Assembly: GCA_900553405.1 (NCBI GenBank)
Contig: USDF01000012.1
Span: 1-35,369 of the forward strand
DNA length: 35,369 nucleotides
Reading direction: 5' to 3'
Source of the DNA: an uncultured Clostridium sp.
GTDB taxonomy: Bacteria > Bacillota > Clostridia > TANB77 > CAG-508
Shown: positions 7,243 to 14,903 of the stretch, piece after piece
Layout: each line of letters begins with the position of its first letter
Numbering within the stretch: position 1 is the first letter of the stretch
Notes under the pieces: model-generated
The model's database searches: none
The model's input: the letters and a program-made list of their open reading frames with translations, nothing else
What the model was told of the DNA's origin: nothing
Translations under genes and position numbers: made by a program

Positions 7243-7629
7243 ATGGAGTTTTTACAAAGTATTGATTTTATGCAATTACTTCGCTGTTTTATTGTTGGCG
7301 GTGTTATTTGTATAATTGGTCAAATTTTAATAGATAAAACAAAACTTACGCCTGCAAGAATTTTAGTTGTCTTTGTTACAACTGGAGTTATTCTTGGTGG
7401 ACTTGGAATTTATAAATATATTATTGATTTTGCTGGCTGTGGTGCTACTGTTCCTCTTACTGGTTTTGGTGCAAATCTTGCTAAAGGAACTTTAGAAGCC
7501 GTTAAGGAAAATGGCTTACTTGGTGCTTTTATAGGTGGTGTTAAGGCATCTGCTGGTGGAATCGCTGCTGCTGTTTTCTTTGGTTATATTGCTTCTTTAA
7601 TTGCAAAACCTAAAATGAAAAAACAATAA
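7243..7629 (+). CDS. spoVAE: Stage V sporulation protein AE
   Basis: This is the small integral-membrane subunit (SpoVAEb type) of the DPA channel, with 128 residues and four hydrophobic segments. It shares with SpoVAC the pattern FIVGGVICIIGQILID and the stretch CGATVPLTGFGANLAKG, which shows the two proteins are related. AGAAAGGAG lies 5-6 bases before ATG. It ends the operon, and a strong hairpin follows at 7649-7697. No gerA-type receptor is visible nearby. Confidence 0.95.
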   Translation: MEFLQSIDFMQLLRCFIVGGVICIIGQILIDKTKLTPARILVVFVTTGVILGGLGIYKYIIDFAGCGATVPLTGFGANLAKGTLEAVKENGLLGAFIGGVKASAGGIAAAVFFGYIASLIAKPKMKKQ

Positions 7630-7648
7630 ATCTTAAAGATTAAATTTT

Positions 7649-7697
7649 AGGGACGATCCTAAAAATTTAAATAGTTTAAATTTCTAAGTTCGTCCCT
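7649..7697. terminator. Hairpin after spoVAE
   Basis: Arms AGGGACGA (7649-7656) and TCGTCCCT (7690-7697), with inner AAATTTAAA/TTTAAATTT pairing, form a long stem followed by TTATTTT. It lies between the convergent spoVAE and HAD genes and may serve both. Confidence 0.75.
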
Positions 7698-7702
7698 TTA
7701 TT

Positions 7703-8290
7703 TTAAAACATTTTCTTTATTTTATCATATATATCATACCAACTATAAACCCTTGTAATATTTTCGCCTTCTACATCTTTATTATATAAACAATTATAAC
7801 AAAATGTTGGTATTTTACTTGATATTTCTTTTATGTTTTCTGGAGAATCTTCTATCATCAATTCTATATAATTTCCTACTACATATGGCAATTTACTTCC
7901 CTCTGTATATATTATTTTGTCATATGGAATTTTATTTTCTTCTAGCCATTTAGCTACTATTTCTCCTCTCATTTTTCCTATATATTCTTTTGGAACTCCG
8001 TAGTCATTTCTTGCAGTAGTTATATAAATTTCATGACCTTCTTCTTTTAATTTTTTTATTATATCTGATGAAAATGCTCTAGCTGGATATTTTGTAGCAT
8101 AATATATAATGTATTCATTCCAAAATTTTATTCCTTGTTCTTCTGTCCAATTAAAAGTTTTAAATTCATCATATTCTATTTCTTTAATATCTACTGGCAA
8201 ATTGTTTTCTACGCAATATTTTGAACCATAATCTGCCAAAAATTTTTCCATATCTGTTAATACTCCGTCAATATCAATTCCTATTCTCAT
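7703..8290 (-). CDS. HAD-superfamily 5'-nucleotidase-like protein, copy 1
   Basis: This 195-residue protein starts with MRIGIDIDGVLTD: Asp6 and Asp8 are the catalytic pair of the HAD phosphatase fold. Later HAD motifs are visible: the TTARNDYG segment (motif II Thr region) and LMIEDSPENI (motif IV acidic residue). The layout fits the NT5C type of cytosolic deoxy-5'-nucleotidases and related phage-like YorS proteins, which remove phosphate from (deoxy)nucleotides. The actual substrate is unknown. Its own promoter lies at 8327-8355 and AAAGGAGAAAAAG precedes the ATG. A paralog with the same start and the same C-terminal ending VYSWYDIYDKI-like lies at 10255-10860. Confidence 0.85.
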   Translation of the reverse strand: MRIGIDIDGVLTDMEKFLADYGSKYCVENNLPVDIKEIEYDEFKTFNWTEEQGIKFWNEYIIYYATKYPARAFSSDIIKKLKEEGHEIYITTARNDYGVPKEYIGKMRGEIVAKWLEENKIPYDKIIYTEGSKLPYVVGNYIELMIEDSPENIKEISSKIPTFCYNCLYNKDVEGENITRVYSWYDIYDKIKKMF

Positions 8291-8326
8291 ATCTTTTTCT
8301 CCTTTTGTTTCTTTATTTATGTATTT

Positions 8327-8355
8327 ATATTATATTTATTTTCTTATTTAGTCAA
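8327..8355 (-). promoter_or_regulatory. Predicted promoter of HAD gene copy 1
   Basis: Minus strand TTGACT (8350-8355) and TAATAT (8327-8332) with a 17-base spacer, about 40 bases before the gene. Confidence 0.65.
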
Positions 8356-8430
8356 TAACTAATTCCAATAATTTTATTTATTTAAATTTGTTAAAGAACA
8401 AAATGGAGACATCCACAAATATCTTTTTAT

Positions 8431-8466
8431 AAAAAAAATACAACCTTATATTTCAAAGATTGCATT
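8431..8466 (-). terminator. Terminator of the infC-rpmI-rplT operon
   Basis: On the minus strand AATGCAATCTT pairs with AAGGTTGTATT (all positions paired, two as G-U) around an 8-base loop and is followed by a run of eight T. It lies 24 bases after rplT. Confidence 0.8.
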
Positions 8467-8489
8467 TTACATTTTATATAATTATTTTT

Positions 8490-8837
8490 CTATTTTGTTG
8501 CTAATTTTGCAATTTCAGCAAATGCTTTTGGATCATTAACAGCTAATTCTGCAAGCATTTTTCTGTTTACAACTATATTTGCTTTTTTCATTCCTGAAAT
8601 TAATTTGCTATATGTTGTTCCATTCATTCTTGCTGCTGCATTAATTCTTGCTATCCATAATTTTCTGAAGTTTGATTTTTTATCTTTTCTTCCTACATAT
8701 GCATACATTCCTGATTTCATAACAGCTTGTTTAGCCATTCTAAATCTATAATGTTTTGCTCCATAGTAACCTTTTGCTCTTTTTAATATTTTTTTATGTT
8801 TTTTACGAGTTATTCTTGCTGTTTTTACTCTTGCCAT
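8490..8837 (-). CDS. rplT: 50S ribosomal protein L20
   Basis: L20 binds 23S rRNA early in assembly of the large subunit and, in Firmicutes, represses its own operon through the leader RNA. The 115 residues are very basic and show the family pattern ARVKTARITRKKHKKILK, AKGYYGAKHYRFRMAKQAV and RKLWIARINAAAR, with the rRNA/leader-binding C-terminal half. It is the last gene of infC-rpmI-rplT, 31 bases after rpmI. An AAGGAAGGTGAAA ribosome binding site precedes the ATG. Confidence 0.99.
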   Translation of the reverse strand: MARVKTARITRKKHKKILKRAKGYYGAKHYRFRMAKQAVMKSGMYAYVGRKDKKSNFRKLWIARINAAARMNGTTYSKLISGMKKANIVVNRKMLAELAVNDPKAFAEIAKLATK

Positions 8838-8868
8838 TTTTATTTCACCTTCCTTTAATTACTTGTCA

Positions 8869-9072
8869 TTAATTACCATATGGTAACATTTTTTTGATTC
8901 CTGCTTCACATGTTTTATCTGCATAAGCATCTTGGATTTTTCCTCTTGATTTTGCTCTTGATGTTTTGTTTGCTAAAAGATGTCTTCTATTTGATTTTGT
9001 TCTTTTAACTTTTCCTGTTGCTGTATAAGAATATCTTTTCTTTGCAGCTTTATTTGTTTTTAGTTTTGGCAT
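8869..9072 (-). CDS. rpmI: 50S ribosomal protein L35
   Basis: L35 is a small large-subunit protein of 67 residues. The start MPKLKTNKAAKKRYSYTATG and the block KRTKSNRRHLLANKTSRAKSR are typical. It lies between infC and rplT in the conserved order, with a GGGGGAAATAATT ribosome binding site before the ATG. Confidence 0.99.
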   Translation of the reverse strand: MPKLKTNKAAKKRYSYTATGKVKRTKSNRRHLLANKTSRAKSRGKIQDAYADKTCEAGIKKMLPYGN

Positions 9073-9120
9073 AATTATTTCCCCCTATCGTTTTGTTTTT
9101 ATATTAAATATTAGCTATAA

Positions 9121-9636
9121 CTATTTTTCTACTTTTTTAGCTAATATAATAAACATGTTTTTACCTTCTAATACTGGTTTTTTCTCTGGAGTTGCTACAT
9201 CTTCTAATTCTTCTATGAACTTATTTAGTACTGCTTCACCTTGTTTTACATAGTTTAATTCTCTTCCACGGAAACGAACTGTAATTTTTACTTTGTTTCC
9301 ATCTTCAATGAATTTTTTAGCATTTTTGCATTTAAATCCAAAGTCATGATCTTCAATATTAGGTGTAATTCTAATTTCTTTTAGTTCAAATGTTTTTTGT
9401 TTCTTTTTTGCTTCTTTTTCACGTTTTGCTTGTTCAAATTTATATTTTCCGTAATTCATTAGTTTACAAATTGGAACTTCTGAATTTGGTGCAACTAGTA
9501 CTAAATCTAATTTCTTTTCAAAAGCCATATCTAATGCTTCGTTTAAAGATATTGGACCTACTTTTTGCCCTTCATCCGTTATAATTTGAACTTCCTTTGC
9601 TCTAATTTGTTCATTAATTGGTAAATCTTGTTTGAT
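9121..9636 (-). CDS. infC: Translation initiation factor IF-3, apparent AUC start
   Basis: IF-3 binds the 30S subunit, prevents premature 50S joining and checks the start codon. Both domains are present: the N-domain (LPINEQIRAKEVQIITDEGQ) and, after a Lys-rich linker, the C-domain (KEIRITPNIEDHDFGFK, KVKITVRFRGRE). No ATG, GTG or TTG lies at a proper distance behind the strong GGAGGTG site. The in-frame TTG (9651) and GTG (9645) lie in or before it. ATC at 9634-9636, 8 bases behind GGAGG, gives IKQDLPINEQ, a normal IF-3 start with 171-172 residues. Rare AUU/AUC/AUA starts are the known basis of infC self-regulation. Upstream is an L20-type leader. Confidence 0.93.
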   Translation of the reverse strand: MKQDLPINEQIRAKEVQIITDEGQKVGPISLNEALDMAFEKKLDLVLVAPNSEVPICKLMNYGKYKFEQAKREKEAKKKQKTFELKEIRITPNIEDHDFGFKCKNAKKFIEDGNKVKITVRFRGRELNYVKQGEAVLNKFIEELEDVATPEKKPVLEGKNMFIILAKKVEK

Positions 9637-9675
9637 ATAAAACACCTCCAAAGTTTAATTCTATTTTATAAATAG

Positions 9676-9806
9676 AAAAAGATTGACTTGAAACAAGCCA
9701 ATCCACACACAAAAATTTTAAGCATTTCTGCTTTAAAATATTATATTTTCTAACCTTTTTCCCTAATTAGATAAGGTGAGAAGTGGATTGCTTCTTCTTT
9801 TTCAAT
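9676..9806 (-). ncRNA. L20-type leader RNA of infC operon with attenuator
   Basis: The transcript from the promoter at 9813-9841 begins near 9806. It carries the 5' word CAATCCAC (complement of 9783-9790), followed by TTCTCACC. This word can pair with GTGGATTG (9699-9706). The alternative fold is a terminator, GATTGGCTTG/CAAGTCAATC (9681-9703) followed by a T-run (9676-9680). The antiterminator and terminator share the GATTG segment. This is the arrangement known for Bacillus infC leaders, where L20 binding favours the terminator. The assignment rests on position, the conserved-looking 5' words and the two exclusive folds. Confidence 0.85.
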
Positions 9807-9812
9807 AATAGT

Positions 9813-9841
9813 ATTTTAATATATTATTTTAAATTTGTCAA
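9813..9841 (-). promoter_or_regulatory. Strong promoter of infC-rpmI-rplT
   Basis: On the minus strand a consensus TTGACA (9836-9841) and TAAAAT (9813-9818) are 17 bases apart, directly upstream of the leader RNA. Confidence 0.85.
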
Positions 9842-9860
9842 TAGAAATGCCATAATTTCT

Positions 9861-10130
9861 TTATCCTACTTTATTTTCTTTCATATGGTCATATTTTAAT
9901 TTTGTTGCCATACCTCCTCTTATGTGTCTTTCTGCCTTATTTTCATCTAATATTACTCTTACCTGTGCAGCAAGTACAGGGTTTATCTTTAAAATTCGCT
10001 CACTTAAATCTTTGTGTACCGTAGATTTACTGACTCCAAATTTTTTTGCAGCACCTCTTACTGTATCTTTTGAATCTATAATATAATGTGCCAATTCCAT
10101 TGCACGCTCTTCAATTGAGTAACCTTTCAT
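9861..10130 (-). CDS. spoIIID: Sporulation transcription factor SpoIIID
   Basis: SpoIIID is a small DNA-binding regulator of the mother-cell sigma-E/sigma-K programme. The start at 10130 is chosen because GGAGG lies 8 bases upstream; an in-frame ATG at 10145 overlaps that site. This gives 89 residues, close to the 93 of B. subtilis. The helix-turn-helix is in DTVRGAAKKFGVSKSTVHKDL (about residues 23-43), followed by the conserved basic tail ERHIRGGMATKLKYDH. The gene is transcribed alone toward infC. Its upstream region contains a sequence fitting the SpoIIID consensus and is duplicated at 11106-11145. Confidence 0.97.
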   Translation of the reverse strand: MKGYSIEERAMELAHYIIDSKDTVRGAAKKFGVSKSTVHKDLSERILKINPVLAAQVRVILDENKAERHIRGGMATKLKYDHMKENKVG

Positions 10131-10131
10131 A

Positions 10132-10171
10132 AAGAAAACCTCCATATTGAATACTTTTGTTTAAGTGTATT
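10132..10171 (-). repeat. 40-bp direct repeat, copy 1 (spoIIID promoter/RBS region)
   Basis: All 40 bases are identical to 11106-11145. On the minus strand the unit contains AATACACTTAAAC (possible sporulation-sigma -10 region), an imperfect dyad AATAC...GTATT, TTAAACAAAA (matches 9 of 10 positions of the SpoIIID consensus WWRRACARNY) and the GGAGG ribosome binding site of spoIIID. Confidence 0.85.
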
Positions 10172-10254
10172 CATATAGAGGTTGTATTAGAACTTTCATA
10201 GTATTTTTTATTGAGTTACTTTGATGCTACTACTTTTATTGTTTGCTTTTTGAA

Positions 10255-10860
10255 TTACTTTCTTTCATTTTTTCCTATTATTATCTCTTGTATTTTCGCG
10301 TAAATATCATACCAACTGTAACAACGAATTATATTTTTTCCTTTACATTGTTGATTATATCTTGCATCAAAACAAATAACTGGTATCTTTTGTGAAATAG
10401 TATTAATATTTTCCACTTTATCTTCTATCATCAAATCAATATTATTTTCTATACATATTTTAATTTTATCTTCAGGGCTAAATATAATATTATCATAAAA
10501 TATATCATTTTCTTTTAACCATTCTAAAACAATTTTTCTCATTTTATTTCCTAATTCATCATTTCTATCCGTTAGAAATCTTGCAGTTATTATATATATT
10601 TCATTACCTTCTTCATGTAATTTTCTTGTTATTTCATTTGAAAATTTTCTAGCTTTTTCTTTAGTTGAATATTCAAATAGATATTTTCTCCAGAACTCAT
10701 CATCAAGATTTCTTTTCACATCAAATATTTCTTTAATATCATATCCATTAGGATTAATAATACCTTTATTATTATTTTCAAATATAACTTTGCTTCCATA
10801 GTCTAATTGCCATTGCTCTATATCAGTTAAAACTCCATCTATATCTATTCCAATCCTCAT
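10255..10860 (-). CDS. HAD-superfamily 5'-nucleotidase-like protein, copy 2
   Basis: A 201-residue paralog of the gene at 7703-8290: both begin MRIGIDIDGVLTD, share the middle ARxFSxxIxxKLxEEGxEIYIxTAR and end RxYSWYDIYxKI. Catalytic Asp6 and Asp8 are present. The start at 10860 is set by AAGAGGTAAAAAA upstream; an in-frame ATG lies 39 bases before it. It is likely a nucleotide or related phosphate-ester phosphatase of the NT5C type. The two copies flank the infC operon and spoIIID and clearly differ in sequence, so the duplication is not recent. Specificity is unknown. Confidence 0.83.
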   Translation of the reverse strand: MRIGIDIDGVLTDIEQWQLDYGSKVIFENNNKGIINPNGYDIKEIFDVKRNLDDEFWRKYLFEYSTKEKARKFSNEITRKLHEEGNEIYIITARFLTDRNDELGNKMRKIVLEWLKENDIFYDNIIFSPEDKIKICIENNIDLMIEDKVENINTISQKIPVICFDARYNQQCKGKNIIRCYSWYDIYAKIQEIIIGKNERK

Positions 10861-11008
10861 TTTTTTACCTCTTTTCAGCATAATACTATCATAATTCAAT
10901 TTTTATTACAATATTTTTTCATATTTTGGTTCATAATCTTGTAATTCTGCATATATTAGTTTACTCAACATAATTTTATTTTTTTTAACATTTAACCTCA
11001 TTACTTCA

Positions 11009-11050
11009 TAAAAATAAAGTAATCCACATATATTAATGTAAATTACTTTA
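11009..11050 (-). terminator. Terminator of the ABC exporter operon
   Basis: Arms AAAGTAAT (11016-11023) and ATTACTTT (11042-11049), followed on the minus strand by ATTTTT. It lies about 120 bases after the second ABC gene. Confidence 0.6.
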
Positions 11051-11105
11051 TTACTAATTCTATTTTGTTAACACCATTAATTTTACAACTAGAATTTTCT
11101 CCTCT

Positions 11106-11145
11106 AAGAAAACCTCCATATTGAATACTTTTGTTTAAGTGTATT
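11106..11145 (-). repeat. 40-bp direct repeat, copy 2 (behind the ABC operon)
   Basis: Exact copy of the spoIIID promoter/RBS segment at 10132-10171, in the same orientation and 974 bases away. Behind this copy no spoIIID-like reading frame follows; sequence diverges at once (AGAGGAGAAA in place of the spoIIID start). Confidence 0.85.
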
Positions 11146-11166
11146 AATTTATACCCTCTCTCTCAT

Positions 11167-12846
11167 TTATGAAAATATTGGATTTACTTTTTCTTTTACT
11201 TGTACTACCTTTCCATCTTCAACTTTTAAAATTTTATCAACATTTTCAATTGTAGCAGGTCTGTGTGCAATAATAATAACTGTTGAATCTTTTGATAACT
11301 TATCTATAACATTTTTTAATTGAATTTCACTTTCAATATCAACATTTGATGTTGGTTCATCAAAAATGTATATACTTGTTTCTTTTGCAATTGCACGAGC
11401 AAAAGCAAGTAATTGTTTTTCTCCTTTTGAAAAAGAACTATCTTTTACTTTTTCATATATCCCATTTTCAAAACTTTTAATCTTATCATATAATCCAACC
11501 TGTTTTAATATATCAATTATCTTTTCATCTGAAATATTATCATTATCATTTACTATAACATTTTTCTTTATTGTATCATCAAATATGTATGGATTTTGTT
11601 GTATAAATGATACGTTTTTTCTTATACTTTCTAATGATATATCATCCATATTTTTTCCATCAAATAATATATTTCCAGAATTTATTTTATAAAATCCCAA
11701 AATTAAATTTATAATTGTTGTTTTCCCTGCCCCTGTTTGACCAATTAAGGCAACCTTCTCACCTTTATTAATTGAAAATGTTACATTGTTTAAAATTTGC
11801 TTATCTTCTATATATGAAAAATTAACGTTTTTAAATCTTATATTTCCTTCTAGTTTTTCTGCTGTTTGTCCTTCGTAGATGTTTTCTATATTCTCTTTCT
11901 TTTGTAATAAATCTTCTATTCTTTTTATTGAAACTATTCCTTGTTGTAAATTTTCATAATGATATAAAATATGACCTAAAGGTTCAAAAAATTTGTCTAT
12001 GTAACTTACTACAACATAAATAATTCCGACATCTATTCCTGCAACTTTCCCTTGTATACATAGATATATTATAATAGAAATAATCAAATATTTAGTCATT
12101 GATTCTACTGGTTTTAGAGCACTCTGGATTGTAAAATATTTTTTGGATATATCTGTTTCTTCTTTATTATATTTATCTAATTCTTCTTTTCTTTCTTTTT
12201 GAATATTAAAAAGATTTATTGTATTTATTCCTGAAAATGTTTCTCCAAAATAATTATTAAGCTTTTCGGTATTTTCTATACTTTTTCTATTATAATATTC
12301 CATCTTTTTTCCTAACTTAAGTACTGCAAATACTAATATTAAACTACATGTAACCATTACTAATGCAAAATAAATATTTATAAAACACATTACTCCAAGA
12401 ACCACTATTAAAAATATTCCTGCACTTATAAACATTGGTAGTATTCTACCTATAAAATCTCCTATATTATTTATATCTACTGTCATTCTTGTTATTAATG
12501 TAGATATATGCATATTAGAAAAAGTTTCCATATTAAAACTAATTACTTTTTTATAAGATTCTTCTCTAATTTCATATGTTAATCCTTCTGTGTTTTTAGC
12601 TAAAGATACATATTTTACATATTCTAAAAAAGCACATATTATTGAAAGGAGCATATATGTAATAACTATGCCTAATATTTTACTTGATATTTCATTAAAT
12701 GATGTTACATTTTCCGCTAAAAAAATAGCTTGCTTTATTATATATGGTAGCAAAGTATTAATTAATGATGTTATTATCATTAATATGATAACAAATAAAA
12801 ATCTATATTTATACTTTCCTATAAGACTTTTTATATTAATCATCAT
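11167..12846 (-). CDS. ABC exporter half-transporter, catalytic-site subunit
   Basis: 559 residues: a six-helix exporter membrane domain (about 12-310) and a nucleotide-binding domain (about 335-550). Motifs are Walker A GQTGAGKTT (about 370), Q-loop FIQQNPYIFD, Walker B with catalytic Glu IYIFDEPTS (about 494) and switch His in IIAHRPAT. The signature is altered, FSKGEKQ in place of LSGGQ. This is the complement of its partner, whose signature is intact but whose Walker B Glu and His are lost, so the two should form a heterodimer with one working ATP site. The substrate is unknown (drug, peptide or lipid). It overlaps the upstream gene by 11 bases; AGGAGGT precedes two consecutive ATG codons (12846 or 12843). 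Confidence 0.93.
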   Translation of the reverse strand: MMINIKSLIGKYKYRFLFVIILMIITSLINTLLPYIIKQAIFLAENVTSFNEISSKILGIVITYMLLSIICAFLEYVKYVSLAKNTEGLTYEIREESYKKVISFNMETFSNMHISTLITRMTVDINNIGDFIGRILPMFISAGIFLIVVLGVMCFINIYFALVMVTCSLILVFAVLKLGKKMEYYNRKSIENTEKLNNYFGETFSGINTINLFNIQKERKEELDKYNKEETDISKKYFTIQSALKPVESMTKYLIISIIIYLCIQGKVAGIDVGIIYVVVSYIDKFFEPLGHILYHYENLQQGIVSIKRIEDLLQKKENIENIYEGQTAEKLEGNIRFKNVNFSYIEDKQILNNVTFSINKGEKVALIGQTGAGKTTIINLILGFYKINSGNILFDGKNMDDISLESIRKNVSFIQQNPYIFDDTIKKNVIVNDNDNISDEKIIDILKQVGLYDKIKSFENGIYEKVKDSSFSKGEKQLLAFARAIAKETSIYIFDEPTSNVDIESEIQLKNVIDKLSKDSTVIIIAHRPATIENVDKILKVEDGKVVQVKEKVNPIFS

Positions 12847-14506
12847 ATACCTCCTGTTCCATCTTTATTTCAACTAATGTTTTATTTTCTAATTTGTATA
12901 TTTTATCTGCATTTTTTATATCTTCCATCATACTCGAAATTATAATTAAAGTTGTTTTATTTTTTCTATCGTTCAAGTTTTCTATCACTTTTGTACGTGT
13001 ATCTATATCTAAACCTGTGAAGCCATTATCTATGATTAGTATGTTAGGCATTGTTATTATATTTCTAGATAAAATCAATCTTTGCTTTTGTCCTCCTGAA
13101 AGCTTAATGCCATTATCACCTATTAAAGTATTATATTTTTTATCTAGTTTCTCGATTGTTTCAAACAACTCTGCTTTTTCTGTAGCTTCTTTTATATCAC
13201 TTTTATTATAAATTTTGTATAACTCTATATTATGTTTTATTGTATTATCATATATATAATCATCTTGCATAACATAAGCAAATTTTTCATAAAATGATTT
13301 TCTCTCAATATCATTTATATCTATATCGTTAAAAAATATTTTTTTGTCTGGAATACTATAAAATTTTGCAAGTATATTGGCTAGTGTAGTCTTACCTGAT
13401 CCAGTTTTTCCTAATATTCCTATAAAACTACCATATGGTATATTTAAATTTATATTTTCTAATATATTTTCTTTTTCACCTTTATATTTAAAATCTAAAT
13501 TGCTTATTTGTATACTAGCATTCTCTGGCATTTTTATATTTCCATCAGTGTTTATATCTATATCATATAAAAATTGTATTCTTTTATATATTATTTTTAT
13601 CATATTTGCTTTTTCTACCAAAAATCCTGCATATAAATAATCTTTCATTACTTTTTGAATTATTGAGTTAAATGCAATAAATGCACCTATTGTAATACTT
13701 CCATTTACAACTAAATATAATCCAAATATACAAGAAATTGAAAAACCTAAACCTTGAAAAAATGTTGTTATTGAATTAATACTTGAAGTTATTTTATTGT
13801 ACTCAATATTTTTATTTTTTAATTCATTATTTATTTTATTAAATTTATTTAATGTTTCTTCCTCTGTAACATATGATTTTATTACACTAAATCCACAAAA
13901 ACTATCATTTATGTGTTTTGAAAGTTTTGATTCCTCTTCTTTTTTCTCATATAACAATTTTTGAGCTTTAGAATTTTGTCTAAATATAAAATATATAAAC
14001 ATTGGAAATGTTACAAATACTGCTATTGCAAGTGCTAAATTAACGTATTTTACTGCAAAAACAAAACCTAAAACTGTATATGATATTAATCTTATCAACT
14101 CAATTACTCCATGACTCATTATTGACCAAATACATGTGATATCATTTATTATATATGAAACAAATTTTCCTTTATCAGTTCTATCAAAAAAGTCTATTTT
14201 TGCTCTTTCTAGTTTTTCTAATATATTATCTAAAATTCCTTGTTTCAGTTTTCTACTGGTTGGAAATAAAACCCTTCTATATATAAAATTTGTAACATAT
14301 TGTACTAGTAATATACTTACCAAAAATATTATGTTTTTCTTTGTTTCAAAATCTATTTTTCCAACATTGTTTATTATTGAATCTAATATTTTTCCAAATA
14401 TTACAGGTTCTAACAAAGTAAATATTACATTAATTATAAAAAAAATAAAAAATATAATATATTCTATTTTATATTTTTTTAACTGTTTTAAAATTAGCTT
14501 ATGCAT
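12836..14506 (-). CDS. ABC exporter half-transporter, degenerate-site subunit
   Basis: 556 residues: six-helix membrane domain (about 15-310) and nucleotide-binding domain. Walker A GKTGSGKTT (about 365), Q-loop YVMQDDYIYD and a perfect signature LSGGQKQR are present. The Walker B ends LIIDNGFTGLD, with Asn where the catalytic Glu is expected (about 490), and the H-loop reads IISSMMED without His. It is therefore the non-catalytic subunit of a heterodimeric exporter of the TM287/288, LmrCD or BmrCD sort. GGGGAA lies 7 bases before the ATG. It is the first gene of the two-gene operon, read from the promoter at 14542-14570. Confidence 0.93.
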   Translation of the reverse strand: MHKLILKQLKKYKIEYIIFFIFFIINVIFTLLEPVIFGKILDSIINNVGKIDFETKKNIIFLVSILLVQYVTNFIYRRVLFPTSRKLKQGILDNILEKLERAKIDFFDRTDKGKFVSYIINDITCIWSIMSHGVIELIRLISYTVLGFVFAVKYVNLALAIAVFVTFPMFIYFIFRQNSKAQKLLYEKKEEESKLSKHINDSFCGFSVIKSYVTEEETLNKFNKINNELKNKNIEYNKITSSINSITTFFQGLGFSISCIFGLYLVVNGSITIGAFIAFNSIIQKVMKDYLYAGFLVEKANMIKIIYKRIQFLYDIDINTDGNIKMPENASIQISNLDFKYKGEKENILENINLNIPYGSFIGILGKTGSGKTTLANILAKFYSIPDKKIFFNDIDINDIERKSFYEKFAYVMQDDYIYDNTIKHNIELYKIYNKSDIKEATEKAELFETIEKLDKKYNTLIGDNGIKLSGGQKQRLILSRNIITMPNILIIDNGFTGLDIDTRTKVIENLNDRKNKTTLIIISSMMEDIKNADKIYKLENKTLVEIKMEQEVYDD

Positions 14507-14541
14507 CTTGTTTTCCCCATTTCTTTATAAAATACTTTTTT

Positions 14542-14570
14542 ATTTTAGCATAATCATTATATTTTTACAA
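14542..14570 (-). promoter_or_regulatory. Predicted promoter of the ABC operon
   Basis: Minus strand TTGTAA (14565-14570), 17-base spacer ending TATGC, and TAAAAT (14542-14547); the TG before the -10 box makes it an extended -10 promoter. Confidence 0.6.
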
Positions 14571-14720
14571 CAAAGTGTAATTTTTAAATTCTATAAAGTA
14601 TGTGTTAAGTATTATTTGGCAATTTTTTTATCTTTTTTTGTCAGAATTATTTATTTCTTTATATTTTAGTCTTGTATATATTCTCTGATATTGGAAATAA
14701 TTTATTTAGGTGGTGATAAT

Positions 14721-14894
14721 ATGACAAGTAAAGAGCTTTTATATGTTGAAGATGCTTTAGGACATGAATGTTATATGAAAACATGTGCTAAAAAAACTTC
14801 TTCTCAATTAACAGATCCTACTCTTTCTACTTATGTAGCAGAGTTAGAACAAAAGCATACTGATTTATTTAACAAATTTTTAAATTTATTATAG
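14721..14894 (+). CDS. Small CotF-like spore coat protein, N-terminal-type
   Basis: 57 residues beginning MTSKELLYVEDALGHECYMK. The start at 14721 is set by GGTGGTGATAAT; an in-frame ATG at 14691 is upstream of this site. The protein is helical and resembles the N-terminal helical hairpin of CotF-family coat proteins, with ferritin-like spacing of acidic and Cys/Tyr residues. It is followed after 9 bases by the CotF C-terminal-like gene, so the pair together covers about the length of one CotF (160 residues in B. subtilis). Expected site is the coat, made in the mother cell. Family assignment is stronger for the downstream partner than for this gene. Confidence 0.7.
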   Translation: MTSKELLYVEDALGHECYMKTCAKKTSSQLTDPTLSTYVAELEQKHTDLFNKFLNLL

Positions 14895-14903
14895 GAGGTA
14901 CTT

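Larger units (their letters stand above)
10861..11166. other. 306-base gap with terminator, repeat copy and no clear gene
   Basis: The stretch holds the terminator at 11009-11050 and the second 40-bp repeat (11106-11145). Two short minus-strand frames exist: 10906-10971 (21 residues, MLSKLIYAELQDYEPKYEKI-like, no ribosome binding site) and one from the repeat (ATG near 11121, 19 residues). Neither is supported as a gene, though the first has coding-like composition and may be a remnant. Confidence 0.4.

Noticed and set aside
12590..14669. Plus-strand frames inside the ABC genes (for example 12894-13211 and 14136-14669)
   Set aside because: They overlap clear ABC transporter domains on the other strand and show no family pattern.
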